Shown: positions 17,915 to 26,819 of the stretch, piece after piece | Layout: each line of letters begins with the position of its first letter | How positions within the stretch are numbered: position 1 is the first letter of the stretch | NCBI RefSeq assembly: GCF_007992715.1 | Contig: NZ_BKAU01000007.1 | Span: 62,001 to 126,000, forward strand | DNA length: 64,000 nt | Source: Chitinophaga cymbidii | GTDB lineage: Bacteria > Bacteroidota > Bacteroidia > Chitinophagales > Chitinophagaceae | Direction: 5' to 3' | Position numbers and translations under genes: made by a program | The notes under the pieces: model-generated | The model's input: only the letters and a program-made list of their open reading frames with translations | Databases searched by the model: none | Told to the model about the DNA's origin: nothing

Positions 17915-18236
17915 ACTTGCCTGAATTGAAGGAGGTGAAGACACTACGCGAGGACGTCGTGATATGCTGCGACAATCGGGATTGGGCCAGCTTCTTTGCC
18001 AGGCCATGCTCGCCGTACCGCTTGCTATATCGCTGAACCGCAACCAACAGCCCATATCCTGCAACCACCACGGCTACGACAACCGGTATCGCCGGTATTC
18101 CTGCGATGAAGGCAATTGCACATAGCAGCAGCAGGAGAACCATGCCCACGGCGAGGAAGAGCAGATACTGCGCCTTTATCCCCCGAAACTCGATGCTGCG
18201 GTTGACGCCTTTGTTTACTTGATATACTGTTGCCAT
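17901..18236 (-). CDS. traF: Conjugative transfer protein TraF (DUF4133)
   Basis: 111 residues. The start MATVYQVNKGVNRSIEFRGI and the two adjacent membrane helices (LLFLAVGMVLLLLLCAIAFI and PVVVAVVVAGYGLLVAV) are diagnostic of TraF/DUF4133, a VirB3-like inner-membrane partner of the VirB4 ATPase. It precedes and slightly overlaps traG, and follows traE by 10 bp. Confidence 0.9.
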   Translation of the reverse strand: MATVYQVNKGVNRSIEFRGIKAQYLLFLAVGMVLLLLLCAIAFIAGIPAIPVVVAVVVAGYGLLVAVQRYSKRYGEHGLAKKLAQSRLSQHITTSSRSVFTSFNSGKYEKE

Positions 18237-18246
18237 CGGTAAAGAT

Positions 18247-18570
18247 TTACACGCCGAAAAAGCTCTTCAATACCGTAGCCACAACGACCAGGAAAATGCA
18301 GGCACCGAACCAACTCGCGGCCAGCTTCGTCGTTTCCGTATCGCCCTGGCTCCATCGGGTATAGACCTTTACGGCGCCTACTAGCCCAAGTACGGCGCCG
18401 ATGGCATAAAGCAGGGTTATTCCAGTATCGAAGTATTCACGGACCATGTCATTTGCTTGTTCGATACCGGCAACACCATCTTGGGCATTAGCGGAAATGC
18501 TCGCAGATAAGAGAATGATGGCAATAGCCTGCCAACGGGCCTTCTGCCCATAGGAATTGAGTAATTTCAT
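18247..18570 (-). CDS. traE: Conjugative transfer protein TraE (DUF4134)
   Basis: 107 residues: a signal-like helix (ASISANAQ), then two membrane helices (TLLYAIGAVLGLVGAVKVY and WFGACIFLVVVATVLKSFFGV) with the conserved KVYTRWSQGD between them. It is the VirB2-like DUF4134 protein that opens the traE-F-G operon. An inverted repeat (18597-18651) lies just upstream of the start and may shape its leader. Confidence 0.9.
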   Translation of the reverse strand: MKLLNSYGQKARWQAIAIILLSASISANAQDGVAGIEQANDMVREYFDTGITLLYAIGAVLGLVGAVKVYTRWSQGDTETTKLAASWFGACIFLVVVATVLKSFFGV

Positions 18571-18596
18571 GAATCAAAAATTTGGGAGGTGAGGAT

Positions 18597-18651
18597 GCCC
18601 TGCCTGTGGGGGCCCGTCGCCGGCGGAGAACCGTTGATCGGCAGGCAGGGC
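18597..18651. promoter_or_regulatory. Inverted repeat between the 18683 gene and traE
   Basis: GCCCTGCCTG (18597-18606) and CAGGCAGGGC (18642-18651) pair perfectly over 10 bp around a GC-rich 35-nt loop that can fold further. It lies 26 bp ahead of the traE start and 32 bp after the previous stop. It could end the upstream transcript or form the traE leader; no T-run is seen. Confidence 0.4.
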
Positions 18652-18682
18652 TATGATGGGAAAGTTGATTTGACCATGTGGC

Positions 18683-19195
18683 CTACGACCACAGTTCCGC
18701 CAGTTCCGCTTCCGTAAAACGTAATGCTAGGTCGCGCTCTACAGATACAGCCACATATCGGTTAATGGCATCATAGAACTCGGTATTCTGGAAAATACCG
18801 TATTGGCTTACGATAGCCCGTATCTTCGTGAACACTTCAGCAGGATTGGCGGGATGGCTGGCGATGTTGCCGATTACGGCGGCGATATGATCGATTACTG
18901 CTTCAGCTTCCTTCAGAAGAATACTTGAATCGTCCTCGACCAGTTCCAATTCGCCGGAGTCATCTTCCTCCGTAAAATCGATTTCAGGTTCTTGAGGGTC
19001 GTAGCTGGAGGTTGGCAAGCGATTGCTAAATGAAGGTGACAGGGGCTCCCTGAAGCCAGCCGTCTGAACGATTGGCATGGGAATTTCTTTCTTACTGAAC
19101 ACTTTTGCCCTGATGAAGAAAAGATAAACCAGGACATATGTAATGCCCGATAGAAACAGGGCGAGCAGTACCGGTGAAAAATTGATAGATGCCAT
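18683..19195 (-). CDS. Membrane-anchored hypothetical protein upstream of traE
   Basis: 170 residues. One N-terminal membrane helix (VLLALFLSGITYVLVYLFFI), then a Pro/Ser linker, a very acidic stretch (residues ~70-92), and a helical C-terminal domain. It has no recognised motif. Small proteins with this layout are found ahead of traE in Bacteroidota elements, in the traD region; a role in transfer is inferred from position only. It is divergent from the caspase-like gene. Confidence 0.6.
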   Translation of the reverse strand: MASINFSPVLLALFLSGITYVLVYLFFIRAKVFSKKEIPMPIVQTAGFREPLSPSFSNRLPTSSYDPQEPEIDFTEEDDSGELELVEDDSSILLKEAEAVIDHIAAVIGNIASHPANPAEVFTKIRAIVSQYGIFQNTEFYDAINRYVAVSVERDLALRFTEAELAELWS

Positions 19196-19343
19196 ACAAT
19201 TGTATTTTGATTATGAAATAAATTGTAAGGCAAATGTGCGATCCACTAACGCCCATTTTTCATAGTCTAAATCCTAGTTGGGTAATTTTATTTTGAATTT
19301 TTCACCATCTTTGGAATAGTTAACTACAAAAACCAAAAATCCG

Positions 19344-20138
19344 ATGGACGACATAACCGTACGGTACAACTTTAAGTATGATTCCGTAATAGTAATTCAG
19401 TCGCTTCTTCCAAATGAACCAGAAACCGGAAAAGTGCTTTTCAATGACATTATTAGAAGACGTTGTGAACGCAACGGTACGAGGGCACATTACATATCCA
19501 TCCAGACCAAAAATGAATTCTTTCAAGAACTATATGCCATAAAAGCGCAAGTATTAGCCGGAACTGTATCTCCCATTTTGCACATGGAGATACATGGAGG
19601 CCGAAAAGGTTTAGAATTAGGAAATGGAGAAGTGGTTTTATGGGAAGAGCTGGCGGGAATCTTCAGGGAAATGAACCGGGCATTGAAGAATGGGTTAATC
19701 ATTTCTTTGGCGACTTGCCAGGGGGCATACATGTACAAGCTAACTGACATTCAGCAGACTGCACCATATTGGGGATTCATAGGCCCAAAGGATATTATTA
19801 GAAACGAAAACTTCACGCGAGACTTCAGTGGTTTTTACGACCTTTTGTTAGAAACACATGATCTTGGAAAGGCCCTCGACGCACTTAATATCAACAACGA
19901 AACCTATATTTATGCATTTCTTACTGCTGAGATGATTTTCGATTTGGTAGTTGAAGAAATTGATAGAAGGCCAAAGGAAAAAAGCGTGGAAACTTTTAGA
20001 CGGCTTTTTTCGCGGACAAAAAAAGCATTTCCTGATCTAAACAGATCTCAAAGGAGACAACAATTAAAGCATAATCAAAATGTGCACAACAGGAGTGTTT
20101 TCTTGGCGAAACTAAAAAGAGATTTTTTGATGAAGTAA
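19344..20138 (+). CDS. Caspase/CHAT-like cysteine protease homologue
   Basis: 264 residues; the only rightward gene inside the transfer region, and visibly richer in A/T than its neighbours. Strand-like ISIQ and ILHMEIHGG place a histidine at 84 after a hydrophobic strand, and LIISLATCQGAYM places a cysteine at 125 after the next one. His-Gly then Cys-x-Gly at ~40 residues is the clan CD (caspase/CHAT) dyad pattern. The C-terminal ~70 residues are basic. No sensor or transmembrane part is encoded, so it may be a stand-alone effector or work with an unlinked partner. Defence or stress function is inference. Confidence 0.6.
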   Translation: MDDITVRYNFKYDSVIVIQSLLPNEPETGKVLFNDIIRRRCERNGTRAHYISIQTKNEFFQELYAIKAQVLAGTVSPILHMEIHGGRKGLELGNGEVVLWEELAGIFREMNRALKNGLIISLATCQGAYMYKLTDIQQTAPYWGFIGPKDIIRNENFTRDFSGFYDLLLETHDLGKALDALNINNETYIYAFLTAEMIFDLVVEEIDRRPKEKSVETFRRLFSRTKKAFPDLNRSQRRQQLKHNQNVHNRSVFLAKLKRDFLMK

Positions 20139-20140
20139 TG

Positions 20141-21007
20141 TTACCTTTTATTTCTCCGTATTCTGTTTCTTTCCTCTACTGCATCAATATATAGCAAATA
20201 CTTACTTTTAATCCATTCCAAAGCTGAGGCAAGTCCCTTCTTTCTGCGAAGGATTTCCTGAAACGTAATTGTATGGGCTTTCAATTCAATATAAAACACC
20301 TTTTCGCAATACCGTGTAATCGCTTCGACCGTTGCATCCCCGTTATTGAAAACCTTCGCCGCATAGAACGCATAAATGATCTCGATCAAGCTAGTTTTCG
20401 ATTCTGTCCATTGAAGCGGAGCAACGCCATCTGACTTCACCTGTTGAGAACTGCCGGAAACTTCCTCTTCAATAGCGGTATTTACATAAGCCTTTAGCCG
20501 TTCATTCGCCAGAACAATTGCTATTTCAAGAGAATGAGGTGTACATTGCTGCCTGTCTATCACTGCAGCATAAGTATCGGTATAAAGCTCCTCCATTTTC
20601 GGGCTACGCAGAAAGAACTCCTGATCGCGATGTGTCTTTCCACTCCTGAAATACTTATAAAAATCAAGGTGGTGAAAGAAAAAATCATCGATCTTCTTTA
20701 TTTCATGCTCCAGGTATTTCACCCGGCTCTTCGATGAACCGGGGAAAGTGTGGCTTTGAATCGAATAAACCGTACTGTAATAAATCCACAGCGCATAAAA
20801 TTCCGGATTAATGTCCTTAAAAAACTGGATTTCCTCGTCGGTGCTGGTGAACGTGTGTGATCTTACCATTTCTTTGAGGGAAATGAGAGCTTGGTTAATA
20901 TAAACCAGGATTTTTTCAGTGCGGGCCAACGATACCGAAGGGTCACGAGATAAAATATTGATCTTGGCCTGTAATTCGCGCAGCAGTTCGGCAGAAGCGG
21001 TCAGCAT
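20141..21007 (-). CDS. rteC: RteC-family regulator of excision/transfer
   Basis: 288 residues, all helical. YKYFRSGKTHRDQEFFLR near 115-135 and LQWTESKTSLIEIIYAFYA near 200 are RteC family blocks. In CTnDOT, RteC activates the excision operon. Here it converges tail to tail with the caspase-like gene, 2 bp apart. The two-component genes rteA/rteB that go with RteC in CTnDOT are not present in the window. Confidence 0.88.
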   Translation of the reverse strand: MLTASAELLRELQAKINILSRDPSVSLARTEKILVYINQALISLKEMVRSHTFTSTDEEIQFFKDINPEFYALWIYYSTVYSIQSHTFPGSSKSRVKYLEHEIKKIDDFFFHHLDFYKYFRSGKTHRDQEFFLRSPKMEELYTDTYAAVIDRQQCTPHSLEIAIVLANERLKAYVNTAIEEEVSGSSQQVKSDGVAPLQWTESKTSLIEIIYAFYAAKVFNNGDATVEAITRYCEKVFYIELKAHTITFQEILRRKKGLASALEWIKSKYLLYIDAVEERNRIRRNKR

Positions 21008-21041
21008 TTTGCATCATTTTAAAATGAAACATAGGGGCACG

Positions 21042-21086
21042 AAAAGGGGGAAGCATCATTGCCCAGGATGGGGTGATACTTCCCCC
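21042..21086 (-). terminator. Terminator hairpin after the 21131 gene
   Basis: GGGGGAAG plus ATCA on one side (from 21046) and TGAT plus CTTCCCCC on the other (to 21086) form a long GC stem with one mismatch. On the minus strand it is followed by TTTTCG. It closes the operon 23744-21131. Confidence 0.6.
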
Positions 21087-21130
21087 TCATAGCTGTTATT
21101 AAAGCAGCGTAAGGTATGGTAGTTATGATA

Positions 21131-21586
21131 TCAGTTCAATAGCAGATAGGCTTTTCCCTGAAACAATACAAATGATTCGATTTGGTCGTCTTTCAGCAAA
21201 AAGTACCGTACAAACTTACCTGATGGATCAGTCACAACATACGACCTTTGGCGATAATCGGGACCGAGGGTCATTATTTGTAGTTTTTCATCAACATCGT
21301 TATATGGTATTATCTTCAGTTCATCGATTTTGACCCTTTTGACCTGTTCCACCAAATCGGCCACCGCCATGCTGAGGTACATCTTCCTGGTCGCTCTGGA
21401 AGCGACTTTTGATTCTTCCTCATAAAAAACCACATACTTTGACACTACGGTATCGATATGCCACCTCGGGCCTGCGATGTAAGTAAGGAACCTCTTAATG
21501 ATCGCCTGGTCACGCGAAGGCTGGGTAACGGCAAATGTGTGGAAGGAAATCAAACTTAAAATGATAAGAAACTTCACGGTTTTCAT
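21131..21586 (-). CDS. Exported hypothetical protein, partner of the upstream lipoprotein
   Basis: 151 residues with a signal peptide (LIILSLISFHTFA). The mature part mixes charged helices and strands, with no known motif. It follows the papain-like lipoprotein gene by 12 bp and is the last gene before a terminator. The pairing could be effector plus periplasmic immunity protein, or two parts of a surface exclusion system; neither is shown by sequence. NTF2-like folds have similar size (speculative). Confidence 0.55.
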   Translation of the reverse strand: MKTVKFLIILSLISFHTFAVTQPSRDQAIIKRFLTYIAGPRWHIDTVVSKYVVFYEEESKVASRATRKMYLSMAVADLVEQVKRVKIDELKIIPYNDVDEKLQIMTLGPDYRQRSYVVTDPSGKFVRYFLLKDDQIESFVLFQGKAYLLLN

Positions 21587-21598
21587 AAAAACATGGTT

Positions 21599-23029
21599 TT
21601 AGTTACATTCTCCTGTGTTATCGTCCGAGCGGCCCTTTCCAGAAACGGCTCCGGGCACCTTCTTTAAATCCTCGCCAAAACTACCGGGATTCAATCCTGA
21701 CCCCACGAGCCACCATGCCTTTGTTCGTGGAATTTTCAAACCGCAGGCATCGGACACATCCAGGACAAAATTAGTACAATTATAATTTTCCAGATGGTAT
21801 TGAGGATTAAAACTCTCAATTATGGAAAGCACTTTTGCTAACGCCTCGCCGGAGATATTTACATCCAGCCTCACGTCGTAACTGGCGTCGGAGTCATCGC
21901 CTAGCTGGCTTTGGCCCTCTTTCGCGAAAAACGGCGACACGGCTTCAAAAGGATGGAAACCAAGGGTACGGCGTACGATCTGCCCACCGAAATTTTGTTC
22001 AATGGTGATATATGAATGGCCTACTTTTCCCTTCACGGTAAATGGCTCATCGCTGCCCGCCTGAGGCTGGTCGGCGTATAGTGTGAGCTTAGCCGCTCCT
22101 GTACGATCAAAACAGCGAACATATTTCTTTACGTCTACGATTGGCTTTGTAGGAGGAAGCACAGCGAGCGGCCCGCTGTTTTGGGCCGGAGGAGTCGAGC
22201 TCCCACCACAGGAGTTCGTTGATCCGTTCCCCGGGCCCGCTGATCCACCTCCGCCACCACCAATTCCGCCGCCGCCGTAGCCGCCTTCACCACCTGGGCC
22301 GCTGGTTCCCCAGCCAGAATCATCTACCCATATATAGTTGTAAAAGCAGTCTGTGCTGTAGACGATGTTACCGATACAATTGCCGCGCCCGTCGCCAGTA
22401 CAGGCCATTGTTGTGTAGCAGGTGATCGACATGGCATATCCAGCGGCCTTTACCATCGGCGTAAAGGAGCCACCGGACTTACGTGCGCTTTCAAAGTGCT
22501 GGCGCTCGGTGCGGGTCATCATGCATTCACCGATGGCTGCGGGCTCGGCATCCGGAAATGCGCGCTGGTTGAATAAATCGGCAGCAATGAATATTGTACG
22601 GGCGTTCGCGGTGTTCCTTCCATTATTATATCCGTATCGTTCCGGCCTTCGGGAATCAATAATCCGAAAGCGGAAGCGGTCACCCTTTACCATTACCAGC
22701 AAGCCGCTCACCCGCTTTTCGTTGGAATTGATAAGAGGTAACATAACGGAAGGGGCACCAGACTGAACCCCGAAGGCTGCGTGCTCCCAGGCAGGAGATC
22801 CAATGGCAGCGATAACGCCGTCCATCCAGGGCCGGGCAGCTTCCGATGCCAAAAGTGAATCTGTAAATGGAACCAGCCGCTCGTCAGCCGTGGCCGGTAG
22901 GTTCGTAAAAAGATGACTGGGTTTCTGCTTTTCTACTGTGGAATCGGTTTTTGAGCAACCGATAAGGAAAAGAATAGCTGCTACGGCAAAAATCACTTGC
23001 CGCACGGGGTAGGTGTGATATGGTTTCAT
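21599..23029 (-). CDS. Lipoprotein with C-terminal permuted papain-like (NlpC/P60/LRAT-type) domain
   Basis: 476 residues. Lipobox FLIGC (Cys25). An N-terminal domain of ~210 residues is followed by a Gly-rich linker (about 240-275) and a cysteine-containing hinge. The C-terminal domain has GHSYITIE (His338) before YNCTNFVLDV (Cys418). His-then-Cys order is that of circularly permuted NlpC/P60-like enzymes, which act on peptide or acyl bonds. The ending with NPGSFGEDL recurs in exported Bacteroidota proteins (recalled). A surface-anchored amidase/peptidase or toxin is plausible; substrate unknown. Confidence 0.55.
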   Translation of the reverse strand: MKPYHTYPVRQVIFAVAAILFLIGCSKTDSTVEKQKPSHLFTNLPATADERLVPFTDSLLASEAARPWMDGVIAAIGSPAWEHAAFGVQSGAPSVMLPLINSNEKRVSGLLVMVKGDRFRFRIIDSRRPERYGYNNGRNTANARTIFIAADLFNQRAFPDAEPAAIGECMMTRTERQHFESARKSGGSFTPMVKAAGYAMSITCYTTMACTGDGRGNCIGNIVYSTDCFYNYIWVDDSGWGTSGPGGEGGYGGGGIGGGGGGSAGPGNGSTNSCGGSSTPPAQNSGPLAVLPPTKPIVDVKKYVRCFDRTGAAKLTLYADQPQAGSDEPFTVKGKVGHSYITIEQNFGGQIVRRTLGFHPFEAVSPFFAKEGQSQLGDDSDASYDVRLDVNISGEALAKVLSIIESFNPQYHLENYNCTNFVLDVSDACGLKIPRTKAWWLVGSGLNPGSFGEDLKKVPGAVSGKGRSDDNTGECN

Positions 23030-23093
23030 AGCAATTTTGGTTTATACAAACAAAGCTATGGACGCGAAATGATTATTTTGTTGTCATTTTGCA

Positions 23094-23744
23094 TCATTTT
23101 TGAAAGTGAACATCAGTCCGGATTTTACTCAAATAAGACTTACCTATACCTAAATATGATGCAAGAGCCACGTCCGGCACGCGATTCAGGAATTTCGGAT
23201 AGTCTTTGAACAATGCATCATAACGCTCCTTCGCTGACAGGCAGACCCATTTCGTCCTTTCAATAGCCTGTCGGTAATACAGCTCAGTGAGCTTTCTTCC
23301 GATGATGTTGAAATCCACATGCTTTTCATAAATCACCTGCAAGTCGTCCCAGGACAGGGCAATGCAGTCGGTGTCCTCCATCGCTACCAGTCTTTCCAGA
23401 CTTGGTTGTTGAGAATAGAAACTCTCGACAGCGATGACGATATCGCCTTCGCCCATGAACCAGCACGTTTGCTCCATTCCTTCACGCTGGAAGATGGCAC
23501 GGACAAGTCCACGCGCGGCGAAAAATACATGACCGCAGGTTTCGCCGTAATCGAGGATCAACGACTTTTTCTTAAATCGGACGGGGCGGCACCTGTCATG
23601 GATTTCCTGCATAAGGGATTCTGAAATTTGGGGATGCAGCGCCTTGAAAAGTTGGAACATTTCGGAGAACATCGGTCCCACGATCTCAAACGGGATTTCT
23701 TCGACGTCCCCCTTTGCTGCTAAGTAACGCCAAGGGTTCATCAA
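23094..23744 (-). CDS. Crp/Fnr-family transcriptional regulator
   Basis: 216 residues. A cyclic-nucleotide-binding-like beta roll spans about 45-140 (LILDYGETCGHVFFAARGLVRAIF), then a long helix. A short C-terminal HTH reads DVALASYLGIGKSYLSKIR, the recognition pattern of Bacteroidota Crp/Fnr proteins. No cysteine set for an iron-sulfur cluster is present. It lies 64 bp upstream of the lipoprotein gene in the same direction, so it may control that pair. Confidence 0.88.
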   Translation of the reverse strand: MMNPWRYLAAKGDVEEIPFEIVGPMFSEMFQLFKALHPQISESLMQEIHDRCRPVRFKKKSLILDYGETCGHVFFAARGLVRAIFQREGMEQTCWFMGEGDIVIAVESFYSQQPSLERLVAMEDTDCIALSWDDLQVIYEKHVDFNIIGRKLTELYYRQAIERTKWVCLSAKERYDALFKDYPKFLNRVPDVALASYLGIGKSYLSKIRTDVHFQK

Positions 23745-23897
23745 TAAAGAATTAATGGGTGAATAATGGTTTCCTGAAGCGTATTTGTCTTAAATGCTAT
23801 TGGATTATCTAAATATTTAATATCTGATTCCCGATTACATAGTGAATATATTCACTTTTTTCAATTATTCCAAGGGTAACTTGTTATAATTCAACAT

Positions 23898-23929
23898 AAA
23901 AATGCCGGCCATGATTTAAACGGCCGGCA
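23898..23929 (-). terminator. Terminator after the 23949 gene
   Basis: TGCCGGCC (23903-23910) and GGCCGGCA (23922-23929) pair perfectly and are followed on the minus strand by TTTTTA. It ends the mob/coupling protein transcript. The rest of 23745-23897 is AT-rich with no gene, presumably the promoter of the Crp/Fnr gene. Confidence 0.75.
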
Positions 23930-23948
23930 ACCCAAAAAATAAAATTAA

Positions 23949-24758
23949 TCAGCGTTTCTTCTTTTGCCCTTGGCCGAGATCTATCGCCGCACCGGCATCC
24001 ATAGCAATGCTCACTGCTTCGCTCAGGTCCTTCTTTTCGGAAGCGTCATCGGACACAAGCTGGAGTGAGTTTTTGGAAGGCAAAGTGATCTTCTGCCCGT
24101 CCGCGTTGAAGATATCCAGTGAAGTTGTGCGGGGATTCGCGCGAATATAGAGCTGTTCCCGATTTCCATTGATCTTTAAACTTACCGCAACATTATCACC
24201 GTTGTAAAGCGAACGTAGCATATCCTCCTTCATTTCCTGGGTGAGAGAGTTGATGTGCGGGAGGTTAGAAAGCTCCTTTGTAACATTCCACTGAATAGTA
24301 CGGTCATAAATGGATCGCAGTTCAAACGTCCCGTCTTCCTTCGGCTTATTGAAATTAATTCCCTGCCAACGACCCACGATCTCGTCGCCCTTACGATAGG
24401 TATTATGCACATAATTACCATTCATCAAATTGCGTATCTGTTCGCGGGAATGGCCTCTCTGCTTATAAAGGCCAAATGTGTGTTCACGGATATTTTCCTC
24501 TCCATTCTTTTTGAAAGAAACCTCAATTCGATTGGCAAAATAAAACGGCTCCTGATCGGGTGCCAGGTTCTCACCGCGGTTCTTTTCCAAAACGATATTG
24601 TAGGTAAATTCTCCCACTTTCCGCGTTTCGGCCGCTTTCAATTCGATGGGCTCAATACCCACTTTCATAGCAGCTCGCAGCTTATCATTGAAGATCTCGT
24701 TAAATCCTAGCTTTGGCAGGATTTCATCCACCAGATAAGAATAATTCTTTTCTACCAT
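23949..24758 (-). CDS. Conserved ICE protein, related to the 8138-9268 product
   Basis: 269 residues, no signal peptide. The C-terminal ~150 residues resemble the protein at 8138-9268, including LRSLYNGDNVAVSLKING and IFNADGQKITLPSKNSL. The tail is Lys-rich (GQGQKKKR). DUF3945/DUF4099-type proteins of this kind accompany Bacteroidota mob genes. Function unknown; being just after the coupling protein gene (26 bp) it may act in DNA processing. Confidence 0.65.
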   Translation of the reverse strand: MVEKNYSYLVDEILPKLGFNEIFNDKLRAAMKVGIEPIELKAAETRKVGEFTYNIVLEKNRGENLAPDQEPFYFANRIEVSFKKNGEENIREHTFGLYKQRGHSREQIRNLMNGNYVHNTYRKGDEIVGRWQGINFNKPKEDGTFELRSIYDRTIQWNVTKELSNLPHINSLTQEMKEDMLRSLYNGDNVAVSLKINGNREQLYIRANPRTTSLDIFNADGQKITLPSKNSLQLVSDDASEKKDLSEAVSIAMDAGAAIDLGQGQKKKR

Positions 24759-24784
24759 GATGCAAGTTTTATGTTATGAAATAA

Positions 24785-26797
24785 TTACATACTAACCGAC
24801 GATTTCTTTCCGGAATCCGCCACCGCGGCCTGCATTGCTTGATACTCAGGGCTGCTTTTGATCTTTTCCATTTCCCGTTCGATCAAGTTGTGTACATCCT
24901 GCTTTATTCGCCGAAAATTGGCATCAACATCGGCCTTTGACACGTCTCGAATAGCCGGAATCGGTACCTGGGCCTTTTCCCGCGCGCGGGCGGCGTTATG
25001 GTCCTTCGCCACTTCGGCATGAAAAGCCTTCAACTTAATTGGATGGCTGGGCTCATCGGCAATGAGGCCGACAAACTGGCCGCTGCTTAGCATTGCGATT
25101 TTTGAAGGGGGGACGGCAGTTTCCAACTGCGCGCTCCGGCTCAGGGAAGTTTCCGACGAGTTGATCGAAATAGACTCCCGTTCCTGCATGATTTTCCCAA
25201 TACGATCAGACAATTGGCGGGCGCTGTCGCCCATGACCTGGCCGCTGACGATGTTCCCCGCGATGTTCATGATGACGTCGGCATTCTCCTTTCCATAGTT
25301 CTGAACGAGCTGCGACATATCCTGTACGCCCAGCGTGGTCGCCACTTTGTTGCTGCGGGCCGTGGCGATCAATGCGTCTATATTCGGAACATAAATTGTC
25401 GGAAATTCATCGAAAATGAGGGAGGACTTGGCTTTTCCTTCCTGGTTCACCAGTTTCAGCATCCTTTCTACATAAAGGGAAAGCACCGCGCCGTATATTT
25501 GCCTCTTCGCGGGATTGCTTCCCGCGCAAATTACTTTCGGCGCTTTCGGGTTATTCAAATCAAGATCAAAATCGTTCCCGCTGAGAACATAATATAACGA
25601 TGGCGATGCCAGACGCGCGATTGCGATTTTCGCGGAGGCGATCTGACCTTCCAATTGCTCATTTGCTCCGCGCTTCAGTGCGCTGATAAATGGATTGATT
25701 AACACGGATATTTCCGGCTCGGTAGCCAGAACCGGGAATAGCTTGGTATACTCGATCTGCGAAAGCTCAATGGCGTGAGGAAGCGTGCAGTAGCGTCCAC
25801 CTTCGTATTTTTTCAGAAACCAAAACAGGGCTGTGCAAAATGTAATGGCCGATTCGACGAAAAAATCGCTTTTTTTTGCCCATTCCTTATTCAGTGCTAG
25901 CATGAATGTGCGGCTACTTTCGGTGGCATCTGTAATATCCGGCATAAGGTCCGGCGGTAGGGCATTGACCCGATGCGTTCGGTTGAGGTCGTCGAAATTG
26001 ATAGCAACGAATTGCGGATTTACGGAGAAATTCCCAGCATACTCCCGAAGATAATTGTACGCCATCTGGCTGAGTATGGGGAACTTGAAATCGAAGACAA
26101 ACATGCAAAAGCCCTTCATCAAATGTTGCCGGATGATTTCGGAAAAGAAGTAATAGGTTTTCCCACTACCGGGTGAGCCCAGGATCAACGTACCCCGGAA
26201 AACGCAAAGCAAGTTTATGAAGCTGGAACGCATTTTCCCGCGAAACTGATAACGGGCCGGCAGGTTCACCGAAAATTCGTTTTCGTGAAGTTCTTCACAT
26301 TGGGGGAACGATTCACTTTTCTCGTTAAAAATGTCGTCCTGGAAACGTAGACGGAGAAATCTGCTCAACCTGGAACCGGAATACAACACAGTCAGGAAGG
26401 CAGCGGAAGAGGAAAATATGTATGCCTGTAATACCCAGTTGCGGCTGTTCTGCAGGTGGAGCATCGCCGTGGAAGAATACAAAAGCAGCAGACCTACCGA
26501 TAAAGCTACGGCTACTGGTAGGATTCTCATTTTCTCGTCTTTACGTCCTTTTGACCCTAACATGCTGACGGCTAATAGCAGGAGCGCCGATGACTTTGCA
26601 GCCGTTGGCGTGCTCAGGAACGGCAAGCGGTGGCATAGGTCATATACAAACCTGTCGACAATATCCGCAGAAAGGCCATTCCCGGCAAAGAGCGGGAAGC
26701 AGGATGCGTAAAAATGGATAAGCATCACTACGACCGCTCCAAGGCGTAGGAAGTCGAGAATTGATCGAAGTGCTTGTATATTTTCTCCGTTTTGCAT
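24785..26797 (-). CDS. mobC: MobC/TraG type IV coupling protein (VirD4-like ATPase)
   Basis: 670 residues. Several N-terminal membrane helices (about 1-150) precede the ATPase domain. Walker A is LGSPGSGKT near residue 210, Walker B is SSLIFDEFPT near 460, and LGVQDMSQLVQNYG follows. It recruits the relaxosome to the transfer channel. It is 22 bp after the relaxase gene mobB, the normal mobA-mobB-mobC order of Bacteroidota elements. Confidence 0.93.
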   Translation of the reverse strand: MQNGENIQALRSILDFLRLGAVVVMLIHFYASCFPLFAGNGLSADIVDRFVYDLCHRLPFLSTPTAAKSSALLLLAVSMLGSKGRKDEKMRILPVAVALSVGLLLLYSSTAMLHLQNSRNWVLQAYIFSSSAAFLTVLYSGSRLSRFLRLRFQDDIFNEKSESFPQCEELHENEFSVNLPARYQFRGKMRSSFINLLCVFRGTLILGSPGSGKTYYFFSEIIRQHLMKGFCMFVFDFKFPILSQMAYNYLREYAGNFSVNPQFVAINFDDLNRTHRVNALPPDLMPDITDATESSRTFMLALNKEWAKKSDFFVESAITFCTALFWFLKKYEGGRYCTLPHAIELSQIEYTKLFPVLATEPEISVLINPFISALKRGANEQLEGQIASAKIAIARLASPSLYYVLSGNDFDLDLNNPKAPKVICAGSNPAKRQIYGAVLSLYVERMLKLVNQEGKAKSSLIFDEFPTIYVPNIDALIATARSNKVATTLGVQDMSQLVQNYGKENADVIMNIAGNIVSGQVMGDSARQLSDRIGKIMQERESISINSSETSLSRSAQLETAVPPSKIAMLSSGQFVGLIADEPSHPIKLKAFHAEVAKDHNAARAREKAQVPIPAIRDVSKADVDANFRRIKQDVHNLIEREMEKIKSSPEYQAMQAAVADSGKKSSVSM

Positions 26798-26819
26798 GTT
26801 ACTCCATATTTAATATGTA

